A DNA stretch of 64,000 nt, taken from positions 62,001 through 126,000 of the forward strand of contig JAFGHO010000069.1 in assembly GCA_016930085.1 (NCBI GenBank), in the 5' to 3' direction. The position numbers were made by a program, and so were the translations under genes. Shown here piece by piece: positions 45,402 through 54,071 of this stretch (position 1 is the first letter of the stretch; each line of letters starts with the position of its first letter). The notes beneath the pieces were generated by a model, which saw only the letters and a program-made list of their open reading frames with translations, was not told the origin of the DNA and did no database searches. This DNA is from Spirochaetales bacterium. GTDB lineage: Bacteria; Spirochaetota; Spirochaetia; SZUA-6; JAFGRV01.

Positions 45402-46640
45402 CTAAATAAACTCCTTGAACCAGTCTTTCATCCTGTCGATCGCATCCTTTATCACATTCGATTTTTCCCTGTTTCTCCGGCTTGCGCCCGTTTCATTCTG
45501 AGCGGCGCCGTAGAGGACCAGTCCCACGCCGGTTGAGAACTTCGGATTACCATATTCCTCGACAAGACCGCCGAGTTTGACCGGATAACCGATCCTGGCC
45601 GGAAGACCGAAAATCTCCATGGCCAGTTCCACCGTACCGGGAAGAAGCGAACCTCCGCCGGTCAATACGACCCCCCCTCCCAGTAATTTCAGATATCCCT
45701 TCTGCTCTATGCGTTCCTTCACCATCGAAAGAATCTCACTCATCCTGGGCTGAATGATTTCCACCAGTTCCTTTTTAAGCATCCTCCTGGGAGGCCTGCC
45801 GCCGACACCGGGAACGAAAACCTCTTCGTCTCCCTGGATATAGTCCATGTAACAGCATCCGGATTTTATCTTCACCGACTCGGCGGAATCGAACGGCGTC
45901 TTCAGCATGATCGAAAGATCGTTTGTTACCTGTTCGCCGCCGAGCGGGATGACATCGGTATAATACGGCGAGCCCTCGATATAGAGAAGGATATCCGTCG
46001 TTCCGCCGCCGAGATCGACCAACACCGTCCCGAGTTCCTTTTCATCGTTCGAAAGGACGGCCTTTGCCGATGCCAAGGGTTCGAGAATGATATCCCGCGC
46101 CCTGAACCCCGCCCGGTTGACGGATTTGACTATGTTCTGGGCCGATGTGACCGCGGCGGTGATAATATGTACCTCCGCCTCGAGCCTCACCCCGATCATC
46201 CCGAGCGGATTCTTTATCCCCCCCTGCTCGTCAACGATAAACTCCTGCGGTATCATATGAATGACTTCCCTGTCCATGGGGATGGGAATCGCCTTTGCCG
46301 CATCGACGACCCTGTCGATATCCTCTTTGGTTATTTCCCTCCCCTTTCCGGTGACGGCAACCACTCCCTTCGAATTGATCCCCTCGATATTCCCTCCGGC
46401 AAGTCCGGTAAACACACTCTCGACTTCCCGGCCGGACATCATCTCCGCCGCCTCGACGGCGCTGATGATGGATTTGACAGTCGTATCTATGTTAATGACA
46501 ACCCCGCGCCTCAATCCGCGGGACGGTGCGGTACCCACGCCGGTTATCTCGAGCATACCGTTTTCGTTATATTCGCCGATCACCGCGCATATTTTCGTCG
46601 TACCGATATCCAGACCGACAATACATTCGTCCTGATTCAA
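45402..46640 (-). CDS. ftsA: FtsA, actin-like cell division protein
   Basis: The 412-residue actin-fold ATPase has the phosphate loop VGLDIGTTKICAVIG, the 1C domain, the phosphate-2 motif LVDLGGGTTDI and the C-terminal amphipathic membrane-targeting helix (IDRMKDWFKEFI). It tethers FtsZ to the membrane. Its start overlaps the ftsQ stop by four bases. Confidence 0.97.
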   Translation of the reverse strand: MNQDECIVGLDIGTTKICAVIGEYNENGMLEITGVGTAPSRGLRRGVVINIDTTVKSIISAVEAAEMMSGREVESVFTGLAGGNIEGINSKGVVAVTGKGREITKEDIDRVVDAAKAIPIPMDREVIHMIPQEFIVDEQGGIKNPLGMIGVRLEAEVHIITAAVTSAQNIVKSVNRAGFRARDIILEPLASAKAVLSNDEKELGTVLVDLGGGTTDILLYIEGSPYYTDVIPLGGEQVTNDLSIMLKTPFDSAESVKIKSGCCYMDYIQGDEEVFVPGVGGRPPRRMLKKELVEIIQPRMSEILSMVKERIEQKGYLKLLGGGVVLTGGGSLLPGTVELAMEIFGLPARIGYPVKLGGLVEEYGNPKFSTGVGLVLYGAAQNETGASRRNREKSNVIKDAIDRMKDWFKEFI

Positions 46641-47470
46641 TTCACTATCCCTCCTTGTCCCTGGTATACAATTTCCTTTGTTCTGAAATCGATTTCCCGT
46701 ACATCGCGGCCTATTCCCCTGGTTTTAAAAACGTCCAGCACCATCAAGGCATAGGAAAGAAGATATTCGTCGATGTTACTCCCGAACCTGACTCTTGTCG
46801 TATACGGAATCATGTAACAAACCAGCTCATAATCACCACCTGCATTTCGTTCGACCTTGATCTCCGAAACGATATTAAAAATATCGGGAGATGTTTCCTT
46901 CAGTTCCGCAAGCTGCGCAAGGATAGGCGCGAATGTTTCGGGAAGCTTTCCCGGAAGGTTCATCGGGGAGGAAGATCCTGAAAACTCAAGGCCCGATAAC
47001 ACCGGCAAATTCCACTGCGGCAGGGTCTCTCCCGCCGTGTAGACGATTCCCTCATCGTCGATGAAAACGGGTAATGTTTTATCTTCTCCCTCGACGAGTG
47101 TTACCGCAAGCGGATCCCGCTTTTTTACGACAATTGTAACGGTATCCGGGAACACCTTTTCAACAACCGCTTCCCGTACCTGGGGTATTTCCAGGAGTCT
47201 GCTTCTGACCTCATCGATATCCAGGGAAAAATAATACTCCTTTTTTCCTATTCCTGCAATATCCTTGATCCTTTCCTCCGGTAGATCCAGATCACTCCGA
47301 ACCAGAATATGCTGCAGGACCATCCGCGGTGCGATAAAAAACTGAAAGACAATCTCGAGAACAGCTACGGTAAAAAGGACGATAATGAGGCTCCATAATA
47401 TCCTGTTGATCAAACGTTCCCTCCGCTCGTCTGCGCTCTCTGTTTTATTGAACTCATAGACCGCCCTCAT
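46637..47470 (-). CDS. ftsQ: FtsQ/DivIB-like cell division protein
   Basis: The 277-residue product has a short cytoplasmic head, one membrane helix (about 23-46), a POTRA domain (about 50-125, with YYFSLDIDEVRSRLLEIPQ) and a beta domain. It recruits FtsW/FtsI and links to FtsL. The ATG at 47470 follows GGAGG by nine bases. The frame is open upstream inside ftsW but is not expected to be used. Confidence 0.85.
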   Translation of the reverse strand: MRAVYEFNKTESADERRERLINRILWSLIIVLFTVAVLEIVFQFFIAPRMVLQHILVRSDLDLPEERIKDIAGIGKKEYYFSLDIDEVRSRLLEIPQVREAVVEKVFPDTVTIVVKKRDPLAVTLVEGEDKTLPVFIDDEGIVYTAGETLPQWNLPVLSGLEFSGSSSPMNLPGKLPETFAPILAQLAELKETSPDIFNIVSEIKVERNAGGDYELVCYMIPYTTRVRFGSNIDEYLLSYALMVLDVFKTRGIGRDVREIDFRTKEIVYQGQGGIVN

Positions 47471-47471
47471 A

Positions 47472-48593
47472 TCAGAGTACCTCCGGACCTTCCCTCGGCA
47501 AATCCCTCGATATATTGACGAGAAATCCGCACATGAGCAGCGCCATGAAAATCGACGATCCGCCGAGTGAAAAAAACGGCAGCGGAATACCGGTTGCCGG
47601 AATGAGACCGACGACAACCGCCATATTGAGGATTGCCTGAAAAAATATCACACTGGTGACCCCGAAGGCGAGGTAATACCTGAAAGGATCCCTGCATTTT
47701 TTCGCCATATGGTATCCCCGGTAGGCGAACAGGACAAAAAGGGCGATCACGAACAGGACCCCGATAAAACCCATCTCTTCGCCGATCACGGCAAAGATAA
47801 AATCCGAATGGGCCTCGGGAAGGGCGCCGAGTTTTTTGACACCTTTTCCCAGGCCGCGGCCGAACAAACCTCCACGGGCAAGGGCGGTATGCGCCTGAAT
47901 GATCTGCCAGCCGGTCCCCGAAGGATCGACCTGCGGATTGAGAAACACCATCAGTTTCTTTACCCAATACACCTTGGTAAAAAGAAGAATGCCGCCGACC
48001 GGAACGGCGATGATTCCGAACAGGATGAAATAGACGGCCCTTATATTTGCCACAAAAAAGATCGAGAGGGCGATGAAAAAAATAAAGAACGATGTCGAAA
48101 AATCGTTCTGAAAATAAATGATGGTAACGAATACGAGAACAACGATAAGCGGTGGAAGTATCGAGTTGACCGGATCGTTGATCCGGTCCTTTTTCCTGCT
48201 TAGAATATAGGACAGATAGATGACGAGTGCGACCTTGACGAACTCCGAAGGTTGAAAGGATTGGCCGAAGAGGAATATCCATCGTCTGGCGCCGCTTATC
48301 GGCTGGCCGATACCCGGAATAAAGGTGAGAAACGAAAGAACCAGGGCGACAAAAAGGACAACGGGGACGGTCTTTTTAAAAAACTCGAGGGGTGTATGGG
48401 AAATCAAAAACGCGCCGATGCACCCGATAAAAATCCACGAGAGCTGCTTGAAGAGAAAATATCCCGAATCCTTTCCGAGTTTCTCCGCATGATGGTAGGA
48501 GGCGGAAAAAAGCACGGATACACCGATGCCGACAAGCAGCGCGAGAATGAGTATCATCAAGAAATCGGCGTTCCGGCTTTTCAGTTTTTCCAC
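47472..48593 (-). CDS. ftsW: FtsW, SEDS peptidoglycan polymerase
   Basis: The 373-residue SEDS protein has ten predicted membrane helices, the signatures GARRWIFLFG.SFQPSEF and GLFGRGLGKG.KKLGALPEAHSDFIFA, and a typical C-terminus. It polymerises glycan strands with its cognate class B penicillin-binding protein. The GTG at 48593 follows AAAGGGG and lies 29 bases after mraY; an upstream in-frame start at 48680 would overlap mraY. Confidence 0.95.
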   Translation of the reverse strand: MEKLKSRNADFLMILILALLVGIGVSVLFSASYHHAEKLGKDSGYFLFKQLSWIFIGCIGAFLISHTPLEFFKKTVPVVLFVALVLSFLTFIPGIGQPISGARRWIFLFGQSFQPSEFVKVALVIYLSYILSRKKDRINDPVNSILPPLIVVLVFVTIIYFQNDFSTSFFIFFIALSIFFVANIRAVYFILFGIIAVPVGGILLFTKVYWVKKLMVFLNPQVDPSGTGWQIIQAHTALARGGLFGRGLGKGVKKLGALPEAHSDFIFAVIGEEMGFIGVLFVIALFVLFAYRGYHMAKKCRDPFRYYLAFGVTSVIFFQAILNMAVVVGLIPATGIPLPFFSLGGSSIFMALLMCGFLVNISRDLPREGPEVL

Positions 48594-48622
48594 GTTTCCC
48601 CTTTCCGGTAAAACATTTCCTT

Positions 48623-49702
48623 CTATTGTATTTTCAATGTCGAGAGACTGAGCATCGCGAAGAGACCGCCCAGTATCCACAGCCTTATTACCACTTTGCT
48701 CTCTTTCCAGCCTTTGAGTTCAAAATGATGATGCAATGGCGCCATTTTAAAAATACGTTTCTTTGTCAGTTTGTAATAGGTCACCTGTATGATAACGCTG
48801 AATATTTCCATGACAAATACACCCCCGGTGATGATAAGCAGGATCTCCTTTTTGATGATAAGGGCGATCACACCGATTACTCCCCCGAGGGAAAGGCTTC
48901 CCGTATCGCCCATCATGATCTCCGCCGGATGTGTGTTGAACCAGAGGAATCCGATCGAAGCCCCGACCACGGCGCTGCAAACGATCGTGAGTTCACCGCT
49001 TTCGGCGATATAGGGAATGTTCAGGTATTCCGCCATATCCACCCTTCCCGTGAGATAGGAGAGAATGGCAAAGGTAAGGCCGACAAAAAAAACCAGCCCC
49101 GAAGCGAGTCCGTCGAGTCCGTCCGTGAAATTGACCGCGTTCGAATACATCATGAGAAGAATTACCGAAAGGGGGATATAGAAAACCGAAAGATCCAGTA
49201 TCGGATTTTTATAAAAAGGCACATATAGAAACGTCGTATGATCGTTTCTCCCGATATAGAGGATCATGACGATCAGAAACGACAAAACAAACTGGCCGAT
49301 AAGCTTGAACCGCGCCTTGAGTCCCTTCGAATCCCTTTTCACTATTTTTATATAATCGTCGACAAACCCGATCATTCCGAATCCGACCACCGCGAGAACC
49401 AAAAGCCATGTATAAATCGAATCGAGATCCTGCCAGAGAAGAACTGAAATCACGATCGAAAGGATAATGAGGATCCCCCCCATCGTGGGGACACCGGATT
49501 TGGAAAGGTGGGTCTGCGGGCCGTCTTCCCTCACTTCCTGGCCGACTTTGAGTTTTTTCAATTGCCTGATAAGCCACGGACCAAGTAAAAAGGAAATAAG
49601 CAGGGCCGTAATCGCCGCGTATGCCGCCCTGAAGGTGATGTATTTGAAAATATTGAAGCCTTTGAATACATCGACAAGCGGATACAGGAATTTGTAAAAC
49701 AC
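48623..49702 (-). CDS. mraY: MraY, phospho-MurNAc-pentapeptide transferase
   Basis: The 359-residue membrane enzyme has ten predicted helices and catalytic aspartates in FVDDYIKIVKRDSKGL and NFTDGLDGLASG, plus the histidine-rich PLHHHFELKGWKE. It makes lipid I on undecaprenyl phosphate. Length is standard. Only mraY and murF of the precursor genes are present here; murG, murC, murD, murE and ddl must be elsewhere. Confidence 0.97.
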   Translation of the reverse strand: MFYKFLYPLVDVFKGFNIFKYITFRAAYAAITALLISFLLGPWLIRQLKKLKVGQEVREDGPQTHLSKSGVPTMGGILIILSIVISVLLWQDLDSIYTWLLVLAVVGFGMIGFVDDYIKIVKRDSKGLKARFKLIGQFVLSFLIVMILYIGRNDHTTFLYVPFYKNPILDLSVFYIPLSVILLMMYSNAVNFTDGLDGLASGLVFFVGLTFAILSYLTGRVDMAEYLNIPYIAESGELTIVCSAVVGASIGFLWFNTHPAEIMMGDTGSLSLGGVIGVIALIIKKEILLIITGGVFVMEIFSVIIQVTYYKLTKKRIFKMAPLHHHFELKGWKESKVVIRLWILGGLFAMLSLSTLKIQ

Positions 49703-49717
49703 ACCTTCCCCCTCTTC

Positions 49718-51139
49718 TTACAATTTCATCAGATCGGGGACCAGCCGCTCTAGTTCGACTCCCCTCGACCCTTTTAACAGAATCACATCGCCCTGCCTCA
49801 CAGAAGACAATACATGTTCCCGGAGCCGATCAAAATCGGATGTCCAGAACAACGGGGGGCCGCATCTCGCTTTCTCGAGCAGGAGAGATGCCTCCTCGAA
49901 CTCGTCTCCGAATAAACATACCATATCGAATCCCATCCCGGCCGATTCGGCGGCAATACGGCGGTGGGCGTCCTCTTTTTCCGCCCCGAGTTCACGCATA
50001 CTTCCCAGAATCACTATCTTTCTCCCCTTCCACCGGACATCCCGAAGAAAGCGAAGAACCTCTGTCACGGAATCCGGATTGGCGTTGTAACAATCCTCGA
50101 TAATCGTCAGCCCGCCCCGAATGATCTGCGACCGGCCGAAAAGCGGTTTCACGCTTTCAAGCCCCTCTTTTACATTGGCGGGCCTTATTCCCAGTTCGAC
50201 GGCGAGGGAAATCGCCCCCAGCGCGTTCAGAAGGTTATGAAAACCAAAAAAGGGGTAGAGAATCCGGAACTCCTCCCAGTGGATGATGATTCCATCCAGC
50301 CCCAGATCCTCGTACCCTTTTAATCCTTTTGTCGCACCGGGCCCATAGAAAAAAAATTCGGCTTTCACATTCTGCATAAGAAAGCCGCGATAAGGTTCCT
50401 TTTCGTATAAAAATCCCTTCTGACTGCCGTTGCAGTATTTGAAAATTTTTTTCTTTTCCTGTGCTATCGCATCTTTTGTGCCGAGAATTCCGATATGGGC
50501 AATCCCGATGTTTGTGATAAGCGCGGCATCGGGTTTGACGATACCGGCCAGCACATCCATTTCTCCCGTATGATTCATGCCCATTTCGAACACCGCATAC
50601 CGGTGACCGGATCGTATCGAGAAGACGGAAAGCGGCAGCCCGATTTCCGAATTCAAGTTGCCCTCGTTGATAACCGTGTCCGTTTCGCATGATAAAATCG
50701 ATCCGATAATCTCTTTTGTCGTTGTTTTTCCATTACTTCCCGTCACCCCTATTTTGTACAATTCAGGAAAAAGACCGATATAGTAAGCGGCGATGTCCTG
50801 AAGCGCGGCGAGGGTATCATCGACGACACAAAGGGCCGTGTCTTTTTCCCGGGCAAGCGAAACAAGCCGGGATGCCTGCTTTTCCCAGACCCGTTTTTCA
50901 ATGAGAACGGCCGACGCACCACCCGCAACCGCATCTTCGATAAAATCATGCCCGTCCGCCCGTTCGCCTTTTAACGGAACAAAGAGGCAGTCACGCCCGA
51001 GGCTTCTCGAATCGATCGAGACGGAAGAGACGTATCCGCGTGTCCCGGACAGAAAAACAGGGTTTCCCCTGCTGGCAGTACAAATCTCTTCATATGTCAA
51101 AAGTTGTTGTCCCCGGGTACTTACCACCGCTTCATTCAT
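49718..51139 (-). CDS. murF: MurF, UDP-MurNAc-tripeptide D-alanyl-D-alanine ligase
   Basis: The 473-residue Mur ligase has the ATP loop GVTGSNGKTTTKEIIG, the NEGNLNSEIGLPLS region, FEMGMNHTGEMD and the C-terminal domain with DCYNANPDS. It adds D-Ala-D-Ala to complete the pentapeptide. The ATG at 51139 overlaps the ftsL stop; an in-frame start at 51160 is less likely. Confidence 0.95.
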   Translation of the reverse strand: MNEAVVSTRGQQLLTYEEICTASRGNPVFLSGTRGYVSSVSIDSRSLGRDCLFVPLKGERADGHDFIEDAVAGGASAVLIEKRVWEKQASRLVSLAREKDTALCVVDDTLAALQDIAAYYIGLFPELYKIGVTGSNGKTTTKEIIGSILSCETDTVINEGNLNSEIGLPLSVFSIRSGHRYAVFEMGMNHTGEMDVLAGIVKPDAALITNIGIAHIGILGTKDAIAQEKKKIFKYCNGSQKGFLYEKEPYRGFLMQNVKAEFFFYGPGATKGLKGYEDLGLDGIIIHWEEFRILYPFFGFHNLLNALGAISLAVELGIRPANVKEGLESVKPLFGRSQIIRGGLTIIEDCYNANPDSVTEVLRFLRDVRWKGRKIVILGSMRELGAEKEDAHRRIAAESAGMGFDMVCLFGDEFEEASLLLEKARCGPPLFWTSDFDRLREHVLSSVRQGDVILLKGSRGVELERLVPDLMKL

Positions 51140-51413
51140 CCTTTCTTCCCGAAAGAACAATGGTGATCGTCTTTTGAGGATCTATTTTATCCAGATCCAG
51201 TTCATCCTCAACGATCTTTTCAATCCTTTCCGGAGAACTATAAACGGCAATAGCGGCGATGAGTCTTTTATTTTTCTCAAGCCATTCCGTTTGTTCCTGT
51301 TCAAGCATGTCGATCCGACGGTTTACCTTGTTGTACCTGAAGACGCCCCATACCTCCAGAAAGAGAATTGTCGGTAAAAGAAGTGCAAGGACGAAAATCC
51401 ATACTTTCTTCAT
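51132..51413 (-). CDS. ftsL: FtsL-like division protein
   Basis: The 93-residue product has one N-terminal membrane helix (about 4-23) and a short periplasmic coiled coil (about 28-55). It is small and divergent, but its place between rsmH and murF and its bitopic architecture identify it as FtsL, which links FtsQ/DivIB, FtsB and FtsWI. Overlaps on both sides suggest translational coupling. Confidence 0.78.
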   Translation of the reverse strand: MKKVWIFVLALLLPTILFLEVWGVFRYNKVNRRIDMLEQEQTEWLEKNKRLIAAIAVYSSPERIEKIVEDELDLDKIDPQKTITIVLSGRKDE

Positions 51414-52411
51414 CGCTTTTCTTTTCCTTTCGAAGTCCGTTCCGGAAAAATCTTTTCCGCCACCCGCAACCTGGCACTCCGTGCCGCGTGATTTTCCCGT
51501 ATTTCATCCTCATCCGGACGAACGGGTTTGCGCGTTAAAATAACGCATTCCCGTTTACCCCCACATTGACACATCGGCAATTCGGGAGGGCAGGTACAAT
51601 CTTTATTTTTGTTCCTGAAAAAATGCTTGACAATCCTGTCCTCTAAAGAGTGATAGGAAATCACGCCGATCCTCCCACCCTCCTTTACGACATGAAAAGC
51701 ATCCGCTATCGCGGATTCGAGGCGAACGAGCTCGCTGTTGACTTCGATACGTAACGCCTGAAAACACCGTGTCGCCGGATGAATCCTGCCTCCGTACCGT
51801 ACCCGTGCCGGGACCGCGGCCCTGATAATTTCCGCGAGACGTCCCGAACCTGTTATCGGCTGCTTCTCCCTTTCCCGGACAATCGCCCTGGCGATACGGT
51901 ACGAATACCGTTCTTCACCGTATTGACCGAAAATCCTCGAAAGGTCATCCGCCGAATATGTATTAATAATATCCGCGGCATTTACCTCGATATCGGGGCC
52001 CAGCCTCATATCGAGTGATTCATCCCTCCCAAAGGAAAAGCCGCGGTTCCCCTCCTCGAAATGATAACGGGATATTCCGAGGTCGAATAATATCCTGTCA
52101 GGACGACCGGCAAAAAGATATGAGTATTCCCCGAAAAAATGGTCGAACCACATATTGAAAAAATGGACGCGGGAACCGAACCGGTGGAGTCTCTTGCGCG
52201 ATATCTCCATGATCGCTATATCCCTGTCGACACCCAGCACAACAACTCCGGGAAAGGTTTCGAGAAAAAGCTCGGCATAACCGCCTTCTCCGAGAGTCGC
52301 ATCGACGAAGACCGTCGGTCCGTTTCCCGGTTCGAGGAGCCGCAACACTTCTTTCTGCAAAACCGGCCTATGATGAATCATTTCCTTCTCTATGAGACAG
52401 GCGTCTTTCAT
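51410..52411 (-). CDS. rsmH: RsmH (MraW), 16S rRNA methyltransferase
   Basis: The 333-residue product has the SAM motif VDATLGEGGYAELFLE and the typical signatures HHRPVL, LFDLGISRYHFEEGNRGFS and GRIGVISYHSLEDRIVKHFF. It methylates C1402 N4 of 16S rRNA. GGGGAGTGA precedes the ATG at 52411; another ATG ten codons in is possible. A cysteine-rich insertion (CTCPPELPMCQCGG) is present, as in many homologues. Confidence 0.95.
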   Translation of the reverse strand: MKDACLIEKEMIHHRPVLQKEVLRLLEPGNGPTVFVDATLGEGGYAELFLETFPGVVVLGVDRDIAIMEISRKRLHRFGSRVHFFNMWFDHFFGEYSYLFAGRPDRILFDLGISRYHFEEGNRGFSFGRDESLDMRLGPDIEVNAADIINTYSADDLSRIFGQYGEERYSYRIARAIVREREKQPITGSGRLAEIIRAAVPARVRYGGRIHPATRCFQALRIEVNSELVRLESAIADAFHVVKEGGRIGVISYHSLEDRIVKHFFRNKNKDCTCPPELPMCQCGGKRECVILTRKPVRPDEDEIRENHAARSARLRVAEKIFPERTSKGKEKR

Positions 52412-52421
52412 TCACTCCCCG

Positions 52422-52853
52422 CTATACCCGTCCGAGTTCTTCAAATGCTTCATGAAAATCAGGTTCACTTTCATGACAATATTCCTTATAATACTCATCA
52501 TCCCAGACTTCAATTGATTTGCCCTGGCCCAATATCGTACATTCCTTTTTTAATCCCGCATATTCTCTCATCGTCGGGGGAATGATGATACGTCCCATTT
52601 TATCGATCTCGATATCCTGTGCGGGAGCAATAATCCTTCTTCGTACAAGTCTGCCTTTTTTTTCATAAATTGATGTGGAAGCTAAAAGACTTTCGGAAAA
52701 TACCTTCCATTCTTCCGGGGGGAAAAGCCAGAGACACTTTTCCGCGCCCCTGGTGAGGATAAGCATATTACCCTCGATCTCCGTTCTCATTTTGGCGGGG
52801 ATCATAAGTCTTCCTTTATCATCCAGGGAATACTTGTATTCTCCTGTAATCAT
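52422..52853 (-). CDS. mraZ: MraZ, transcriptional regulator of the division cluster
   Basis: The 143-residue product has two AbrB/MraZ half-domains with the motifs SLDDKGRLMIPAKMR and EIDKMGRIIIPPTMRE. It binds repeated boxes upstream of its own gene and represses or activates the cluster. Four phased boxes are visible at 52865-52897. The ATG at 52853 is favoured over a GTG at 52868, which lies in the last box; GGAG lies nine bases before. Confidence 0.95.
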   Translation of the reverse strand: MITGEYKYSLDDKGRLMIPAKMRTEIEGNMLILTRGAEKCLWLFPPEEWKVFSESLLASTSIYEKKGRLVRRRIIAPAQDIEIDKMGRIIIPPTMREYAGLKKECTILGQGKSIEVWDDEYYKEYCHESEPDFHEAFEELGRV

Positions 52854-52864
52854 CCCGTGTTTCT

Positions 52865-52897
52865 CCACATTTTTCCATTAATATCCACATTTTCCCA
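52865..52897 (-). promoter_or_regulatory. Four MraZ-binding boxes with exact 10-base period
   Basis: On the minus strand the trinucleotide TGG (plus-strand cca at 52865, 52875, 52885 and 52895) recurs at exactly 10-base spacing, in the contexts TGGGAAAATG, TGGATATTAA, TGGAAAAATG and TGGAGAAACA. This is the geometry of known MraZ operators (TGGGN repeats, 10-base period). They lie between the predicted transcription start and the mraZ ATG. Confidence 0.75.
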
Positions 52898-52909
52898 TAT
52901 ATTATTCTA

Positions 52910-52937
52910 ATACTAACCTTTCCATGTGAATTGTCAA
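52910..52937 (-). promoter_or_regulatory. Promoter of the mraZ operon
   Basis: TTGACA (52932-52937) and TAGTAT (52910-52915) are 16 bases apart on the minus strand; TATTAG with a 19-base spacer is an alternative. The MraZ boxes begin a few bases downstream. The remaining AT-rich gap to 53189 has long A and T runs and several short inverted repeats but no gene or further site I can support. Confidence 0.55.
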
Positions 52938-53189
52938 CAATTTTTTTTAGCAAAAAGACCGTATTTACCATTTTTTTTCACGAAAATACTATATGTTTGT
53001 TTCGTGGTTTCTGAAAATGAATGATTTCTCTTATTTTTACCTTTTTTTATTATGAACTGCCTCATTCTTTTACATGAGATTATATCCGTTTTTTACCGCC
53101 CTTCATTTCCGGGAACGGATTTATGACAAATACCATGAACAATTTTCCGCTATTTTCGTTCTTAAAAAAAAAAAAACAGGACAAATATA

Positions 53190-53474
53190 TTGAAAAAGAT
53201 AGGGAAACAATATATTTTTAAGTGTATGATTACATATTCCCGACGGCTTTTGTATCCGGAAGGGGATTTTCAGGAGATTAATCATCGATTAAAGGTAAAC
53301 CAGCTTGTCGATCTTAATGGAATACCATTGAAAATACCGCTTCCGACAGCGAAAATGATCGTCTATCGGGTTTTCAGGATTTCTACGGAATTGACACGGA
53401 ATGAAGAGTTCACCAATTATCACCTGGAACAATTGAATCGAAATGAACTTGAAGAATATACTATAATAATATAA
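53190..53474 (+). CDS. Hypothetical small protein
   Basis: The 94-residue frame starts with TTG at 53190, preceded by AGGA; an ATG at 53226 would give 82 residues. It is rich in charged and aromatic residues, with phrases such as RRLLYPEGDFQEINHRL and ELTRNEEFTNYHLEQLN, and has no membrane segment. It precedes the STAS gene by 35 bases and is probably cotranscribed. I do not recognise a family. Confidence 0.5.
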   Translation: MKKIGKQYIFKCMITYSRRLLYPEGDFQEINHRLKVNQLVDLNGIPLKIPLPTAKMIVYRVFRISTELTRNEEFTNYHLEQLNRNELEEYTIII

Positions 53475-53509
53475 GAGAATGAAGGTGTGATGCTAATGGG
53501 AGCTTGCTT

Positions 53510-53824
53510 ATGAGATGTATAAAAAAGGATGTATCGGATAACGAGATAATACTCGAAGTCCATGGTACACTTATGGGAATGGAATCAACCGAATTCTTCC
53601 AGAACGAGCTTCAAAAACTCCTGGAAACGGAAAAGAAAATAATCACCTTGAATTTGACCGACGTCGATGCGATAAACTCTTCCTGTATCGGTAAAATATT
53701 CCTCTTCCAGAAAAAACTTGAAGAGGAAGAACGGAAAATTCAGATTCGAGGGTGCAGCGACGCCCTGCTTAAAACATTTCAGCTTATCAAACTCGAACGA
53801 CTCATCAATATCGAACGAGCATAA
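53510..53824 (+). CDS. STAS-domain protein (anti-sigma-factor antagonist-like)
   Basis: The 104-residue product is a single STAS domain with the beta-strand and helix pattern of SpoIIAA/RsbV. The usual phosphorylation motif DSSG appears as NSSC (serines 57-58), so the serines are kept but the flanking Asp and Gly are changed. Such proteins bind kinase/anti-sigma partners and switch by phosphorylation. No kinase gene is adjacent. The ATG at 53510 follows GGGAG by seven bases. Confidence 0.78.
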   Translation: MRCIKKDVSDNEIILEVHGTLMGMESTEFFQNELQKLLETEKKIITLNLTDVDAINSSCIGKIFLFQKKLEEEERKIQIRGCSDALLKTFQLIKLERLINIERA

Positions 53825-53849
53825 AAACAGCGATACGCGAACATGATAG

Positions 53850-54071
53850 AACACCCCCTATTGCGTCTGCGGACTTGCTGAGATGATCGGAAGTGATCTG
53901 TCGACGACCTCGAAACACCTTTCCATTCTGAAAAACGCGGTAATTATCCAGGAAAGAAAGGGACGACCGTCTGCAATTCACTTCGATGCGGATTGTTGCC
54001 GGGTGCATCGAGTGTGTCATCAGGATGAATATGAAACGCGATCTATCGTTTTTGAAAGGAGAAAACCAAAA
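53850..54071 (+). pseudogene. Remnant of an ArsR-family repressor gene
   Basis: After a TAG at 53847-53849 the frame encodes YCVCGLAEMIGSDLSTTSKH and LSILKNAVI, the metal-binding ELCVC-like box and recognition helix of ArsR repressors, then runs straight into arsC. The N-terminal part of ArsR (about 35 residues, including helices before the box) is missing, and no start codon precedes the box. The STAS gene ends only 25 bases upstream. This looks like a deletion that removed the arsR start. An ATG at 53883 could still give a long fusion with arsC. Confidence 0.6.

Noticed and set aside
47471-47617. N-terminal extension of FtsQ inside ftsW
   Set aside because: Shadow frame of ftsW; the ATG at 47470 has a good ribosome site and begins a normal FtsQ.
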